A stretch of DNA of 51,408 nt. Source: an uncultured Pelagibacteraceae bacterium (GTDB lineage Bacteria; Pseudomonadota; Alphaproteobacteria; Pelagibacterales; Pelagibacteraceae). The notes under the pieces were generated by a model that did no database searches, had not been told where the DNA came from, and saw only the letters and a list, made by a program, of their open reading frames with translations. The DNA is taken from contig CACJEN010000007.1 of the NCBI GenBank assembly GCA_902592445.1, forward strand, positions 1 to 51,408. Direction: 5' to 3'. Shown in pieces: positions 10,042 to 18,944 of this stretch; positions within the stretch are counted from its first letter, which is position 1, and every line of letters begins with the position of its first letter. Both the position numbers and the translations under genes were made by a program.

Positions 10042-10893
10042 ATGAGCGATATCGAAAAAATTAAAAAATTAAGACAATCTACTGGGGCAGGATTTAAAGA
10101 TTGTAATGCAGCATTAAAAGAATCTAATGGAGAACTTGAAAAAGCTGCAGAAATATTAAGAGTAAAAGGAATTGCTAAAGCATCAAAAAAAATGTCAAGA
10201 GATGCTAAAGAAGGAGTTATTGTTGTAAGTGGAGATGCAAAAAAAACATCTTTAATCGAGGTAAACTGTGAGACTGATTTTGTTGCTAAAAATGATGATT
10301 TCATTAAGTTTGTAAAAGAGCTTAGTGATATTAATAATGAGTGCTCATCTGATCTTGTAAAATTAAATGTAACGAATATGTCGAATGGTAAAACAGTTGA
10401 AGATAATTTAGTAGCGTTAATTGCAAAAATTGGCGAAAAGATAACAATTGGAAAAGCTTCTACTTTAGAAAATTCTAAATGTAAAAATTTTATATATCAA
10501 CACTCTATTATAAAGGATAATGTATCAAAATTAGGTGTTGTGGTATCTTTAGAAACAAACGAAAACAGTGATGAATTAAATGCTTTTGGCAAACAACTCT
10601 CAATGCATATTGCTGCATCAAATCCTATCGCTTTAAACTCTCAAGATATTGATGAAGATTTAATTAAAAAAGAACAAGAACTTATCGCAGAAGAGTTAAA
10701 AAATTCTGGAAAAACAGATGAAATTGCAAAAAAAATTAGTTTAGGTAAAATCAATAAGTTTAAAGAGGAAAATAGTTTAATGTCACAAGACTGGGTAATG
10801 GAACCTAAGAAAAAAGTTAAGGATATTTTAAATGAAATAAATATTCCAAACCTTAAAATAAAAGATTTTAAAAGAATCAAAATTGGAGACTAA
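10042..10893 (+). CDS. tsf: Elongation factor Ts
   Basis: This 283-residue protein is the nucleotide exchange factor for EF-Tu. The N-terminal UBA-like domain carries [16 protein letters not shown], and the core has [14 protein letters not shown], both family signatures. Length is normal. It overlaps frr by one base (TAATG). In most bacteria pyrH (UMP kinase) lies between tsf and frr. Here it is absent and there is no room for it. Confidence 0.98.
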   Translation: MSDIEKIKKLRQSTGAGFKDCNAALKESNGELEKAAEILRVKGIAKASKKMSRDAKEGVIVVSGDAKKTSLIEVNCETDFVAKNDDFIKFVKELSDINNECSSDLVKLNVTNMSNGKTVEDNLVALIAKIGEKITIGKASTLENSKCKNFIYQHSIIKDNVSKLGVVVSLETNENSDELNAFGKQLSMHIAASNPIALNSQDIDEDLIKKEQELIAEELKNSGKTDEIAKKISLGKINKFKEENSLMSQDWVMEPKKKVKDILNEINIPNLKIKDFKRIKIGD

Positions 10894-11444
10894 TGTTTAA
10901 TTCATCCCAGTACGATGAAAAAATGTCAAAAACATTGGACGTTTTTACTAAAGAACTTTCATCTCTGAGGACTGGTAGAGCAAATGCTAGCATGCTAGAT
11001 TTGGTAAAGGTAGATGTTTATGGACAACAAATGCCAATTAATCAATTAGGAACCATTACAACGCCAGAACCAAGAGCTATTAATATTCAAGTATGGGATT
11101 TAAATAATGTTAATTTAATTGATGCTGCAATAAAAAAATCTGAGCTTGGACTTAATCCACAAATTGATGGTCAATTAATTAGATTGCCTGTTCCAGATCT
11201 TAGCGAAGAAAGAAGAAATGATATGAAAAAAATTGTAAAATCAATGGGTGAAAAAAGCAAAATTTCAGTGAGAAATATTCGAAGAGAGGGTAATGATGAG
11301 TTAAAAAAACTTTTAAAGAATAAAGAAATTTCTGAGGATGATGTTAAAAAAAATGAAAAAATTATACAAGATCAAACTGATAAATATATTAAATTAATTG
11401 ACGAAAAAGTTACAACAAAAGAAAAAGATATAATGACGATATGA
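10893..11444 (+). CDS. frr: Ribosome recycling factor
   Basis: This 183-residue protein is the ribosome recycling factor, which with EF-G splits post-termination ribosomes. The signature LSSLRTGRANASMLD is at about residues 25-40, followed by YGQQMPINQLGTI and the RRNDMKK region. Length is standard. It overlaps tsf by one base and uppS by four (ATGA), so the translation and isoprenoid genes are in one operon. Confidence 0.98.
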   Translation: MFNSSQYDEKMSKTLDVFTKELSSLRTGRANASMLDLVKVDVYGQQMPINQLGTITTPEPRAINIQVWDLNNVNLIDAAIKKSELGLNPQIDGQLIRLPVPDLSEERRNDMKKIVKSMGEKSKISVRNIRREGNDELKKLLKNKEISEDDVKKNEKIIQDQTDKYIKLIDEKVTTKEKDIMTI

Positions 11445-12118
11445 TATCACCACTACATGTAGCCGTTATAATGGATGGTAATGGTAGATGGGGATTAAAA
11501 AAAAAAAAATCTAGAAATTATGGCCACCTCCAAGGAATTAAGAACGTACAAAAAATAATACAAGCTTCAATTAAAAAAGAATTAAAATATTTAACACTTT
11601 ACACTTTTTCTACAGAAAATTGGAAAAGACCCTTAGAAGAAATTAATTTTTTATTTAAAATATTAGAGAGTTATATTGATAAAGAATTAAATAAGTTAAT
11701 CAAAAAAAATATAAAAATAAAAATTATAGGCAACTTAAAAAAAATACCCCCACATTTAATAAAAAAACTTAAAAAGGTAGAAAAGATTACAAAAAAAAAT
11801 ACTAAGTTACAAATAAATGTTGCCTTTAATTATGGATCAAGACATGAGATATTACATGCTGTAAACAAAATACATAAAAAAAAAATTAAAATTAATGAAA
11901 AATCAATAAATAATAACCTTTACACTAAAGGAATACCTGATCCAGATATTTTAATAAGAACTGGAAATAGAAACAGACTTAGTAATTTTTTGTTATGGCA
12001 GATTCAATATAGCGAAATATTTTTTGAGCAAAAACTATGGCCGGATTTTAATCAGAATGATTTTTTTAAAGTAATTAACAAATATAATAAAATAAAAAGA
12101 AACTTTGGAGGTATATAG
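11441..12118 (+). CDS. uppS: Undecaprenyl diphosphate synthase
   Basis: This 225-residue cis-prenyltransferase makes the C55 carrier lipid for peptidoglycan and lipopolysaccharide synthesis. MDGNGRWG at residues 11-18 holds the catalytic aspartate. LYTFSTENWKRP and a C-terminal SNFLLWQ...YSE segment also match the family. One oddity is that the usual RTGGE-x-R substrate motif reads RTGNRNR at 173-179. The two phosphate-binding arginines are kept but the G-E pair is replaced by N-R. The gene sits between frr and cdsA as in other alphaproteobacteria. Confidence 0.95.
   Translation: MISPLHVAVIMDGNGRWGLKKKKSRNYGHLQGIKNVQKIIQASIKKELKYLTLYTFSTENWKRPLEEINFLFKILESYIDKELNKLIKKNIKIKIIGNLKKIPPHLIKKLKKVEKITKKNTKLQINVAFNYGSRHEILHAVNKIHKKKIKINEKSINNNLYTKGIPDPDILIRTGNRNRLSNFLLWQIQYSEIFFEQKLWPDFNQNDFFKVINKYNKIKRNFGGI
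12107..12111 (+). promoter_or_regulatory. Shine-Dalgarno site fixing the GTG start of cdsA
   Basis: GGAGG lies 6 bases before the GTG at 12118. Strong Shine-Dalgarno sites are scarce in this window, so this one supports the GTG as the true start of cdsA. Confidence 0.75.
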
Positions 12119-12759
12119 TGTCAAATTTATCAAAAAGATTTGCCACATCTATTTTATTATTGTTAATACTATATTTTGCTATAATTAATCAAATAGTACT
12201 TTCTATACTTTTGATAATTGTAAGCTTTTTTGTTTTAGTGGAATTATTTAATTTAAATAGAAAAATATTTAATAAAAAAAATATTTTGTTTGTAATTGTT
12301 TATTTAATTTCAATTATCTACTTATCATTATTTTTTACACAGATATATTTTTTTATGATTTTTGATTTAAATAATAGGTTACTTTTCTTATATTTATTAT
12401 CAGTTTGCATCGCTACAGATTTAGGCGGTTATGTTTGTGGTAAAATATTTCGAGGTAAGAAATTAACTAAAATAAGTCCAAATAAAACTTATTCTGGTTT
12501 AATAGGGTCGTATTTATTTTCTCTAACTGTTTTTATACTTTTTAATTTTTATTTTAATTTTGCTTTAAATTTTATAATTTTAACCTTAATAGTTTCAACA
12601 ATATCTCAATTAGGTGATTTATTCATTTCATGGCTGAAAAGAATGGCAAAAGTAAAAGATACAGGCCAGGTTTTACCTGGCCATGGAGGAATTCTTGATA
12701 GAATTGATGGAATAATATTTGCATTACCAATTGGTATAAATTTACTAATATTTTTTTAA
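12118..12759 (+). CDS. cdsA: Phosphatidate cytidylyltransferase
   Basis: This 213-residue multi-helix membrane protein makes CDP-diacylglycerol from phosphatidic acid and CTP, the branch point of phospholipid synthesis. The family signature near the C-terminus is clear: S-W-L-K-R...VKDTGQ followed by PGHGGILDRID at 187-197. About five to six hydrophobic segments are visible. At 213 residues it is shorter than typical enzymes of about 260-280, with the reduction in the N-terminal membrane part. The GTG start overlaps the uppS stop by one base and is preceded by GGAGG. Confidence 0.95.
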   Translation: MSNLSKRFATSILLLLILYFAIINQIVLSILLIIVSFFVLVELFNLNRKIFNKKNILFVIVYLISIIYLSLFFTQIYFFMIFDLNNRLLFLYLLSVCIATDLGGYVCGKIFRGKKLTKISPNKTYSGLIGSYLFSLTVFILFNFYFNFALNFIILTLIVSTISQLGDLFISWLKRMAKVKDTGQVLPGHGGILDRIDGIIFALPIGINLLIFF

Positions 12760-13923
12760 ATGAATAAAAAAAAAATTTTAATATTAGGTTCTACAGGATC
12801 CATCGGCAAATCTACATTAAACGTATTAGGAAATTATAAAAACAAAATAGAAATTCTGTGTTTATCTACAAATAAAAACTTTAGAAAATTACATAAGCAA
12901 TCAAAATTATTTAATGTCAAAAATTTAATCATCAATGATCCCGATCATTTTTTTAAAGCTAAAAAGTTTTTTAAATTGAAAAAGATTAAATTATTTCCAA
13001 ATGTTTCTGAATTTTTAAAAAAAAATAAAAAAAAAATTGATTTAACAATTATAGGAATTTCAGGCTTAGAAGGTCTTGAACCAACACTTAAATTGATACC
13101 ACTGTCTAAAAATTTAGCTAGCGCTAATAAAGAGTCAATAATATGTGGATGGAAATTTATAAAGAAAAAACTGTTAAAATATAATACAAATTTTATTCCT
13201 ATAGACTCAGAACATTTTTCAATCTGGTCACTTTTAAATAGTGACAAAGACAAAATTTCTAAAATATATTTAACTGCATCAGGTGGGCCATTTTTAAATT
13301 CTTCATTTAATAAATTAAAAAAAATTAAAATTAATGATGTTTTAAAACATCCTAATTGGTCAATGGGGAAAAAAATATCAACAGACTCAGCTACAATGAT
13401 GAATAAAGTTTTTGAAGTTATGGAGGCATCAAAAATTTTTAACTTAGATAAAAGTAAAATTAAAATTATTATACATCCAAAATCTCTTATTCATGCCATA
13501 GTTGTATTTAATAATGGACTGATAAAAATTCTTATGTATGACACTAGTATGGAAATTCCAATATTTAACATAGTTTTTAAAAATGAAAAAATAAATTTCT
13601 ACAAAAAAACTGAATTGAAGTTTGAAAAACTTAATGGAACTAACTTCATAAGACCTAATAATAAAAAATTCCCTTATATTGATATTTTAAAAAAATATAA
13701 AATTAAAGGCACTTTTTTTGAAGTAATATTAGTTACAATAAATGATGAATTAGTTAAGCTATTTTTGAATAAAAAAATTTCATTTATAAAAATGCAAGAT
13801 TTATTATTAAAAACATTAAATAAAAGAGTGTTTTCAAAATATTACGATAAATACCCAACAAGAATAAATGATATATATAGAATGATTAATAAAGTAAAAA
13901 TATATTTAAGCGAAAATGAATAA
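12760..13923 (+). CDS. dxr: 1-deoxy-D-xylulose 5-phosphate reductoisomerase
   Basis: This 387-residue enzyme converts DXP to MEP in the non-mevalonate isoprenoid pathway, using NADPH. The nucleotide-binding GSTGSIGKST lies near residues 10-19. The metal and substrate motifs ASANKES, DSEHFSIW and STDSATMMNKVFEVMEA follow. It starts directly after the cdsA stop. It overlaps bamA by 8 bases, leaving no place for rseP, which usually lies between dxr and bamA. ispDF, from the same pathway, is in this window at 45737-46843. Confidence 0.97.
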   Translation: MNKKKILILGSTGSIGKSTLNVLGNYKNKIEILCLSTNKNFRKLHKQSKLFNVKNLIINDPDHFFKAKKFFKLKKIKLFPNVSEFLKKNKKKIDLTIIGISGLEGLEPTLKLIPLSKNLASANKESIICGWKFIKKKLLKYNTNFIPIDSEHFSIWSLLNSDKDKISKIYLTASGGPFLNSSFNKLKKIKINDVLKHPNWSMGKKISTDSATMMNKVFEVMEASKIFNLDKSKIKIIIHPKSLIHAIVVFNNGLIKILMYDTSMEIPIFNIVFKNEKINFYKKTELKFEKLNGTNFIRPNNKKFPYIDILKKYKIKGTFFEVILVTINDELVKLFLNKKISFIKMQDLLLKTLNKRVFSKYYDKYPTRINDIYRMINKVKIYLSENE

Positions 13924-16165
13924 TTTTTTTATAAAATTAAAAGTTTTAATTCTTTCCATTTTATTTAATGTCTTCTTAATTAATATTGCATTAGCTGATC
14001 AATTAAAGCAAATTATAATCACTGGGAACGAAAGGTTGGCTAAAGAAACTATAATTTTATTTTCCAAGTTAAGTTTGAATGATCAAATTGACTCAAATAC
14101 AATAAACACTACTTTCAAAACTTTGTTTTCTACAAATTATTTTAAAGACTTAAAAATTAATTATAAATCAGGAATTTTAGAAATTATTGTAGAAGAAAAT
14201 CCAATTATTCAAGAAATTAAAATAGAAGGAGTAAAAAATAAATCTATTTTAAGAGAATTGGAAAAAATTACACGTAAAACTGAAAAATATCCTTTTATAG
14301 AATCAAATATTATAAATCAAAAAAATCAACTAAATAACATAGTAAGGTTGAATGGTTTTTATTTTTCAAAAATTACTACTGAAATAGTAGATAATAATAA
14401 TAATTCAGTAAATTTATACTATAATTTTAATTTAGGTGATAGAGCAAAAATTAATACAATTAATTTTGTTGGAAATAAAATATTCAAAACCAGAAAACTT
14501 AGAAAAATTATTTTGTCGGAAGAAACTAAACCTTGGAAATTTATAACTAAAAATAAATTTTTAAATCCTAACAGGATAACAACTGATATAAATCTACTTA
14601 AATCATTTTATAAAAATAGAGGATATTTTGATGTTAAAGTAAAATCTTCATATGCGACTTTAGATAATAATAAAAATTTCAACTTAATTTTCACAATAGA
14701 TGCAGGTGAAAAGTTTTTTTTTAATAATTTTAATTTAAATATTTCTGATGGTTATACCTCTGAAAATTTTACTGAGTTAGAAAAATTATTTAAAAAATTT
14801 AAGGGAGACCATTATTCGACAAAATCAATAAATACAATAAAAGATGAAATAGACAAAATTGCTCTTCAAAAAGAATTCGTATTTATAGACGTAAAATATT
14901 CTGAAAATATAATTGATCAAAATAAAGTTGATATTTCTTTTATTCTTGATGAGCTAGAAAAATCATATGTCGATAGAATCAATATATTTGGAAATTTTAT
15001 TACTGAAGAAAAAGTTATTCGAAATTCGATGATTGTAGATGAAGGTGATCCATATAATAAAATACTTTTTGATAAATCAATAGCTAACGTAAAATCAAAA
15101 GGTATATTTAAAAGTGTCAATTCTCAAATTTTTGATAATTCTAATAAAAATAAAATTATTAATATTACTGTTGAAGAAAAGCCAACTGGCGAAATATTTG
15201 CAGGAGTAGGCACTGGTACAGGTGGCTCTTCATTTTCTGCAGGTATTAAAGAAAAAAATTATCTTGGAAAAGGCATAACGCTAGATACTAATTTTTCATT
15301 GTCAGATGATGTGATCAGAGGAAAATTTCAAGTTATGAATCCTAATTTTAGAAATTCTGATAGGTCATTAAATACAACAATTGAAAGTACAGCATCAGAT
15401 TTTATGAGTTCAAGTGGATATAAAACTACAAGAACAGGTTTAAGCTTAGGAACAGGTTTTGAGCAATTTCAAGATGTATTTATTAATTTTGATATATCAA
15501 ATTATTATGAGAAATTAACGACGTCAGACAAAGCTACTGAGATTAAAAAAAAACAGGAAGGTGATTATATTGAAAATTTATTTTTGTATTCTGTTACTCT
15601 GAATAAATTAAACCAAAACTTTCAACCAACGGATGGATTTTTTACTAAATTTAGTCAATCTATACCTATTTATTCAGATGATAATTCATTTGAAAATAGT
15701 TTGACTGCATCCAAATATTATTCAGTGACTGATAATTTCTTACTCGCCAGCAAGTTATTTTTAAAGGCTGTTAACTCGGTTGATGGAGATGTTAGAGTAT
15801 CAAAAAGAGTTTACATACCATCTAATAGATTAAGAGGATTTGAGTCGGGCAAAATTGGCCCAATAGATGGAACACAATATATTGGAGGAAACTATGGAGC
15901 TGCATTAAATATAACTTCTTCATTTCCGAAATTTTTTAATGAATTTGAAAATATTGATTTTAATCTATTTGTAGATGCTGCAAATTTATGGCATGTTGAC
16001 TATGATAAGTCACTAGACGCTGATGAAATTAGATCTTCTACAGGTATAGCGGTAGATTGGTTTACTGCCATTGGTCCTTTATCTTTTTCTTATGCACTTC
16101 CAATTACAGATGCAAGTACAGATAAAACAGAGTCATTTAGGTTTCAAATAGGAACGTCATTTTAA
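13916..16165 (+). CDS. bamA: Outer membrane protein assembly factor BamA
   Basis: This 749-residue Omp85 protein is the central pore of the outer-membrane beta-barrel insertion machine. An N-terminal signal peptide (hydrophobic stretch to about residue 27, ending A-L-A-D) is followed by tandem POTRA repeats to about residue 410. The C-terminal barrel has the conserved R-L-R-G-F loop motif (VYIPSNRLRGFESG) and ends in an aromatic residue (G-T-S-F), as barrel proteins do. Length is normal. Its neighbours skp, lpxD, fabZ and lpxA confirm the outer-membrane biogenesis context. Confidence 0.97.
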   Translation: MNNFFIKLKVLILSILFNVFLINIALADQLKQIIITGNERLAKETIILFSKLSLNDQIDSNTINTTFKTLFSTNYFKDLKINYKSGILEIIVEENPIIQEIKIEGVKNKSILRELEKITRKTEKYPFIESNIINQKNQLNNIVRLNGFYFSKITTEIVDNNNNSVNLYYNFNLGDRAKINTINFVGNKIFKTRKLRKIILSEETKPWKFITKNKFLNPNRITTDINLLKSFYKNRGYFDVKVKSSYATLDNNKNFNLIFTIDAGEKFFFNNFNLNISDGYTSENFTELEKLFKKFKGDHYSTKSINTIKDEIDKIALQKEFVFIDVKYSENIIDQNKVDISFILDELEKSYVDRINIFGNFITEEKVIRNSMIVDEGDPYNKILFDKSIANVKSKGIFKSVNSQIFDNSNKNKIINITVEEKPTGEIFAGVGTGTGGSSFSAGIKEKNYLGKGITLDTNFSLSDDVIRGKFQVMNPNFRNSDRSLNTTIESTASDFMSSSGYKTTRTGLSLGTGFEQFQDVFINFDISNYYEKLTTSDKATEIKKKQEGDYIENLFLYSVTLNKLNQNFQPTDGFFTKFSQSIPIYSDDNSFENSLTASKYYSVTDNFLLASKLFLKAVNSVDGDVRVSKRVYIPSNRLRGFESGKIGPIDGTQYIGGNYGAALNITSSFPKFFNEFENIDFNLFVDAANLWHVDYDKSLDADEIRSSTGIAVDWFTAIGPLSFSYALPITDASTDKTESFRFQIGTSF

Positions 16166-16683
16166 TGAGATTTTTAATTTTTTTAGTTTTATTTTTTTTT
16201 AAATATAACCTTGCATTCGGTGAGGAAAAAATAGCGTTTATTGACTTAAATTATATTATGAACAATTCAGTGTCAGGCCAATCAATAAATAAATATATTA
16301 AAGATATCAGAAATAAAAAAATTAAAGACTTTGAGGAAATAGAAAAAAAAATTAAAATTGATGAAAATGAGCTTATTTCACAAAAAAATATTATTGATGA
16401 AGATGTTTATAATTCAAAAGTTAACGAAATTAGAAAAAGAATTAATAATTATAAAACTGACAGGCAAAGCTTTAACAAAAGTATTGAGGAAAAAAAGATC
16501 AAATATACAAATAAATTATTAGAAAAACTTAATCCAATAATCTCTGATTATGTTGAACAAAATTCAATAAAAATTGTTTTACCAAAAAAAATGATAATTA
16601 TCGGAAAAAAAAATTTAGATATAACAATTCCAATTCTTAAAATACTAGAAAAATCTGTTCAAAAAATTGACTTTAATGAATAA
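16165..16683 (+). CDS. skp: OmpH/Skp-family periplasmic chaperone
   Basis: This 172-residue protein has a signal peptide (hydrophobic stretch ending near A-F-G, residue 19), then EEKIAFIDLNYIMNNS, the typical start of mature Skp/OmpH proteins. A long charged coiled coil spans about 40-120. Skp holds unfolded outer-membrane proteins in the periplasm for BamA. It overlaps bamA by one base and lpxD by a few. The family is poorly conserved in sequence, so the call rests on the start motif, coiled coil, size and place. Confidence 0.88.
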   Translation: MRFLIFLVLFFFKYNLAFGEEKIAFIDLNYIMNNSVSGQSINKYIKDIRNKKIKDFEEIEKKIKIDENELISQKNIIDEDVYNSKVNEIRKRINNYKTDRQSFNKSIEEKKIKYTNKLLEKLNPIISDYVEQNSIKIVLPKKMIIIGKKNLDITIPILKILEKSVQKIDFNE

Positions 16684-17656
16684 TAATATTTTTTTTGATA
16701 AAATTGACAAAATTTCTGTTAAAAATATATGTGAAAAACTTAAAATTACAAATATATCCAAAAAAAAAATATTTTTAAAAGATATTAAAACTTTAGATGA
16801 GGCTTCTAAAAATGACTTAACATTTTTACATTCCAGCAAATACTTACATTTAATACCTAAAATTAAATCTGAATTCATAATAACATCATCAAAATTTACA
16901 AAGCATATATCAGAAAAAAAATTATTTATTGTTGATAATGTATTGCTTAGTGTTGCTAAGATTGCTGAACTTTTTTATCCTAATGCGTTAAATGAAAAAT
17001 TTGTATCTGGTAAAAAAATAAAAAATGACTATTTAAAATCAAAAAAAATCCTATTAGGATCAAATGTCATAATTGGTAAAAATGTAAAAATAGGTAATAA
17101 CACTTTTATTGGGCATAATACAATTATTGAAGACAATGTTATTATCGGTAAAAATTGCTCAATAAGTTCTAATGTTATTATTAAAAAAAGTATTATAGGA
17201 AATAACGTAAATATCTTAGATGGTGCTGTTATTGGAAAAAAGGGTTTTGGTTTTTTTCCTAATAAGGAAAGAAATTTAAGATATCCACATATAGGTATAG
17301 TTATAATTAAAAATAATGTTGAAATTGGATCAAATAATACAATTGATAGAGGTTCTTTGGGAAATACAATTATTGGAGAAAATACTTTTTTAGATAATCA
17401 AGTTCATATTGCCCATAATGTTAAAATTGGAAAAAATTGCATCATTACTGCCCAGGTTGGTTTTGCAGGAAGTTCTGAAATTGGAGATAACGTTTTAATA
17501 GGTGGTCAGGCTGGAATTTCTGGACATTTAAAGATTGGAAATAATGTACAAATAGGAGGTGGCAGCGGTGTTATTAAAAATATACCTGACAACACAAAAG
17601 TTATGGGCTATCCAGCAAAAGACATTAAGTTATTTATAAAAGAAAATAAAAAATGA
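16676..17656 (+). CDS. lpxD: UDP-3-O-acylglucosamine N-acyltransferase
   Basis: This 326-residue enzyme adds the N-linked acyl chain in lipid A synthesis (third step). It has an N-terminal uridine-binding domain, then a left-handed beta-helix built of hexapeptide repeats from about residue 125 to 300. Catalytic histidines are in QVHIAHNV near residues 244-247. I chose the ATG at 16676 (M-N-N-N-I-F-F), which overlaps the skp stop by 8 bases. A TTG nine bases upstream would add three residues. Confidence 0.96.
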   Translation: MNNNIFFDKIDKISVKNICEKLKITNISKKKIFLKDIKTLDEASKNDLTFLHSSKYLHLIPKIKSEFIITSSKFTKHISEKKLFIVDNVLLSVAKIAELFYPNALNEKFVSGKKIKNDYLKSKKILLGSNVIIGKNVKIGNNTFIGHNTIIEDNVIIGKNCSISSNVIIKKSIIGNNVNILDGAVIGKKGFGFFPNKERNLRYPHIGIVIIKNNVEIGSNNTIDRGSLGNTIIGENTFLDNQVHIAHNVKIGKNCIITAQVGFAGSSEIGDNVLIGGQAGISGHLKIGNNVQIGGGSGVIKNIPDNTKVMGYPAKDIKLFIKENKK

Positions 17657-18105
17657 CAGAAAAATTAAATAAAGAAGACATCAAGAACTTATTACCTCAT
17701 AGAGAGCCCATGCTTTTAATTGATGAACTCGTAAATATTAAAAAATTAAAATCTGCTACAGCAATTGTATATGTTAAAAAAGATAGTTTTTTTGTTCAAG
17801 GTCATTTTCCAGGAGAACCAGTTATGCCAGGTGTTTTAATTGTAGAAGCATTTGGACAAGCAGCAGCAGCTCTTACAGCTACTGGTATAGATAAATCAAC
17901 ATATGAAAATAAACTAGTTTTTTTAATGACTGTTGATAAGGCCAGGTTCAGAAGTCCAGTTATTCCAGATTGCAAGCTTGAATTAAATATAGAGGCAATA
18001 AGATCTCATGGAAGAGTTTGGAAATATCAAGGTGAAGCTTTTGTAGATGGTATAAAAAAGGCAGATGCCCAGTGGGCCGCAACAATTGTTGATAGAAAGA
18101 AATAA
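17653..18105 (+). CDS. fabZ: 3-hydroxyacyl-ACP dehydratase FabZ
   Basis: This 150-residue hotdog-fold enzyme dehydrates 3-hydroxyacyl-ACP in fatty acid elongation. The same 3-hydroxyacyl-ACPs feed LpxA and LpxD, which explains the linkage. LLPHREPMLLID opens the domain, GHFPGEPVMPG carries the catalytic His51, and E65 in VEAFGQ is the second catalytic residue. It overlaps lpxD by four bases (ATGA). Confidence 0.98.
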   Translation: MTEKLNKEDIKNLLPHREPMLLIDELVNIKKLKSATAIVYVKKDSFFVQGHFPGEPVMPGVLIVEAFGQAAAALTATGIDKSTYENKLVFLMTVDKARFRSPVIPDCKLELNIEAIRSHGRVWKYQGEAFVDGIKKADAQWAATIVDRKK

Positions 18106-18128
18106 ATAGTAGTAATAGTTGATAACTA

Positions 18129-18155
18129 TAAATAAATAATTTTGTTATTTATTTA
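18129..18155 (+). repeat. Perfect AT-only inverted repeat just upstream of lpxA
   Basis: TAAATAAATAA at 18129-18139 and TTATTTATTTA at 18145-18155 form an 11-base perfect inverted repeat around the loop TTTTG. It ends three bases before the lpxA GTG. It lies in the only sizeable gap (53 bases) of the bamA-lpxB gene string. It could be an RNA hairpin affecting lpxA translation, or a weak pause site. With no G or C in the stem it is not a classical terminator. Its function is unknown. Confidence 0.55.
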
Positions 18156-18158
18156 CAT

Positions 18159-18944
18159 GTGATCCATAAAACAGCAATAATTGATAGCAAGGCATTAATA
18201 GGTAATAATGTAAAAATTGGTCCATATTCTATAGTTGGGCCAGATGTTGAAATTGGCGATGATACAATAGTTCATACCCACGTAAATATCACTGGGAATA
18301 CAAAAGTAGGAAAAAAAAACGAGATCTATCCATTTTGTTCTATTGGAACGCCTCCTCAAGATCTCAAATATAAGGGTGAAAAAAATTCTTTAATAATTGG
18401 AGATAATAATAAATTTAGAGAGTACGTAAATATAAATCCGGGTACAGAACAGGGTGGCAGTATTACCAAAATTGGAAATCGTAACTTATTTATGGTTTAT
18501 TGTCATATAGCTCATGATTGCATGATAGATGATAACATAGTTCTTGCTAACAACGTTCAAGTTGGCGGCCATGTTTCAATAAATAAAAACGCCATTGTTG
18601 GTGGAAGTTGTGCGATACATCAATTTTCAAGAATTGGTGAATTTGCAATGATAGGAGGAATGACCGGAGTATTAAGCGATGTTATTCCTTACGGCTTATC
18701 TCTAGGAAATAGAAATATTTTAACAGGATTAAATTTGATAGGTTTAAGAAGATCAGGTGTTTCAAATCAAGATATTAAAATTATTCAAAGTGCATATGAT
18801 ATTATTTTTTGTGATGACACATTTAGAAAAAATATTGAAAATTTAGGTCATGAATTAAAAGAAAATAAATATGTGAATAATATTGTAAAATTTATTAATT
18901 CGGATAAAAAAAGACCTATATCGGTTCCAATAAGCAATAAATGA
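18159..18944 (+). CDS. lpxA: UDP-N-acetylglucosamine acyltransferase
   Basis: This 261-residue enzyme performs the first step of lipid A synthesis, acylating UDP-GlcNAc. It is a beta-helix of hexapeptide repeats with the family motifs IGTPPQDLKYKGE and HIAHDC, where H119 matches the catalytic histidine. The C-terminal helical domain is present. The start must be the GTG at 18159 (M-I-H-K-T-A-I-I-D), because the ATG two bases earlier is followed at once by a stop. It overlaps lpxI by four bases. Confidence 0.97.
   Translation: MIHKTAIIDSKALIGNNVKIGPYSIVGPDVEIGDDTIVHTHVNITGNTKVGKKNEIYPFCSIGTPPQDLKYKGEKNSLIIGDNNKFREYVNINPGTEQGGSITKIGNRNLFMVYCHIAHDCMIDDNIVLANNVQVGGHVSINKNAIVGGSCAIHQFSRIGEFAMIGGMTGVLSDVIPYGLSLGNRNILTGLNLIGLRRSGVSNQDIKIIQSAYDIIFCDDTFRKNIENLGHELKENKYVNNIVKFINSDKKRPISVPISNK

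Noticed and set aside
12945..13253. 102-residue open frame on the minus strand
   Set aside because: It is antisense to dxr and its phenylalanine-rich composition mirrors the lysine codons of dxr.
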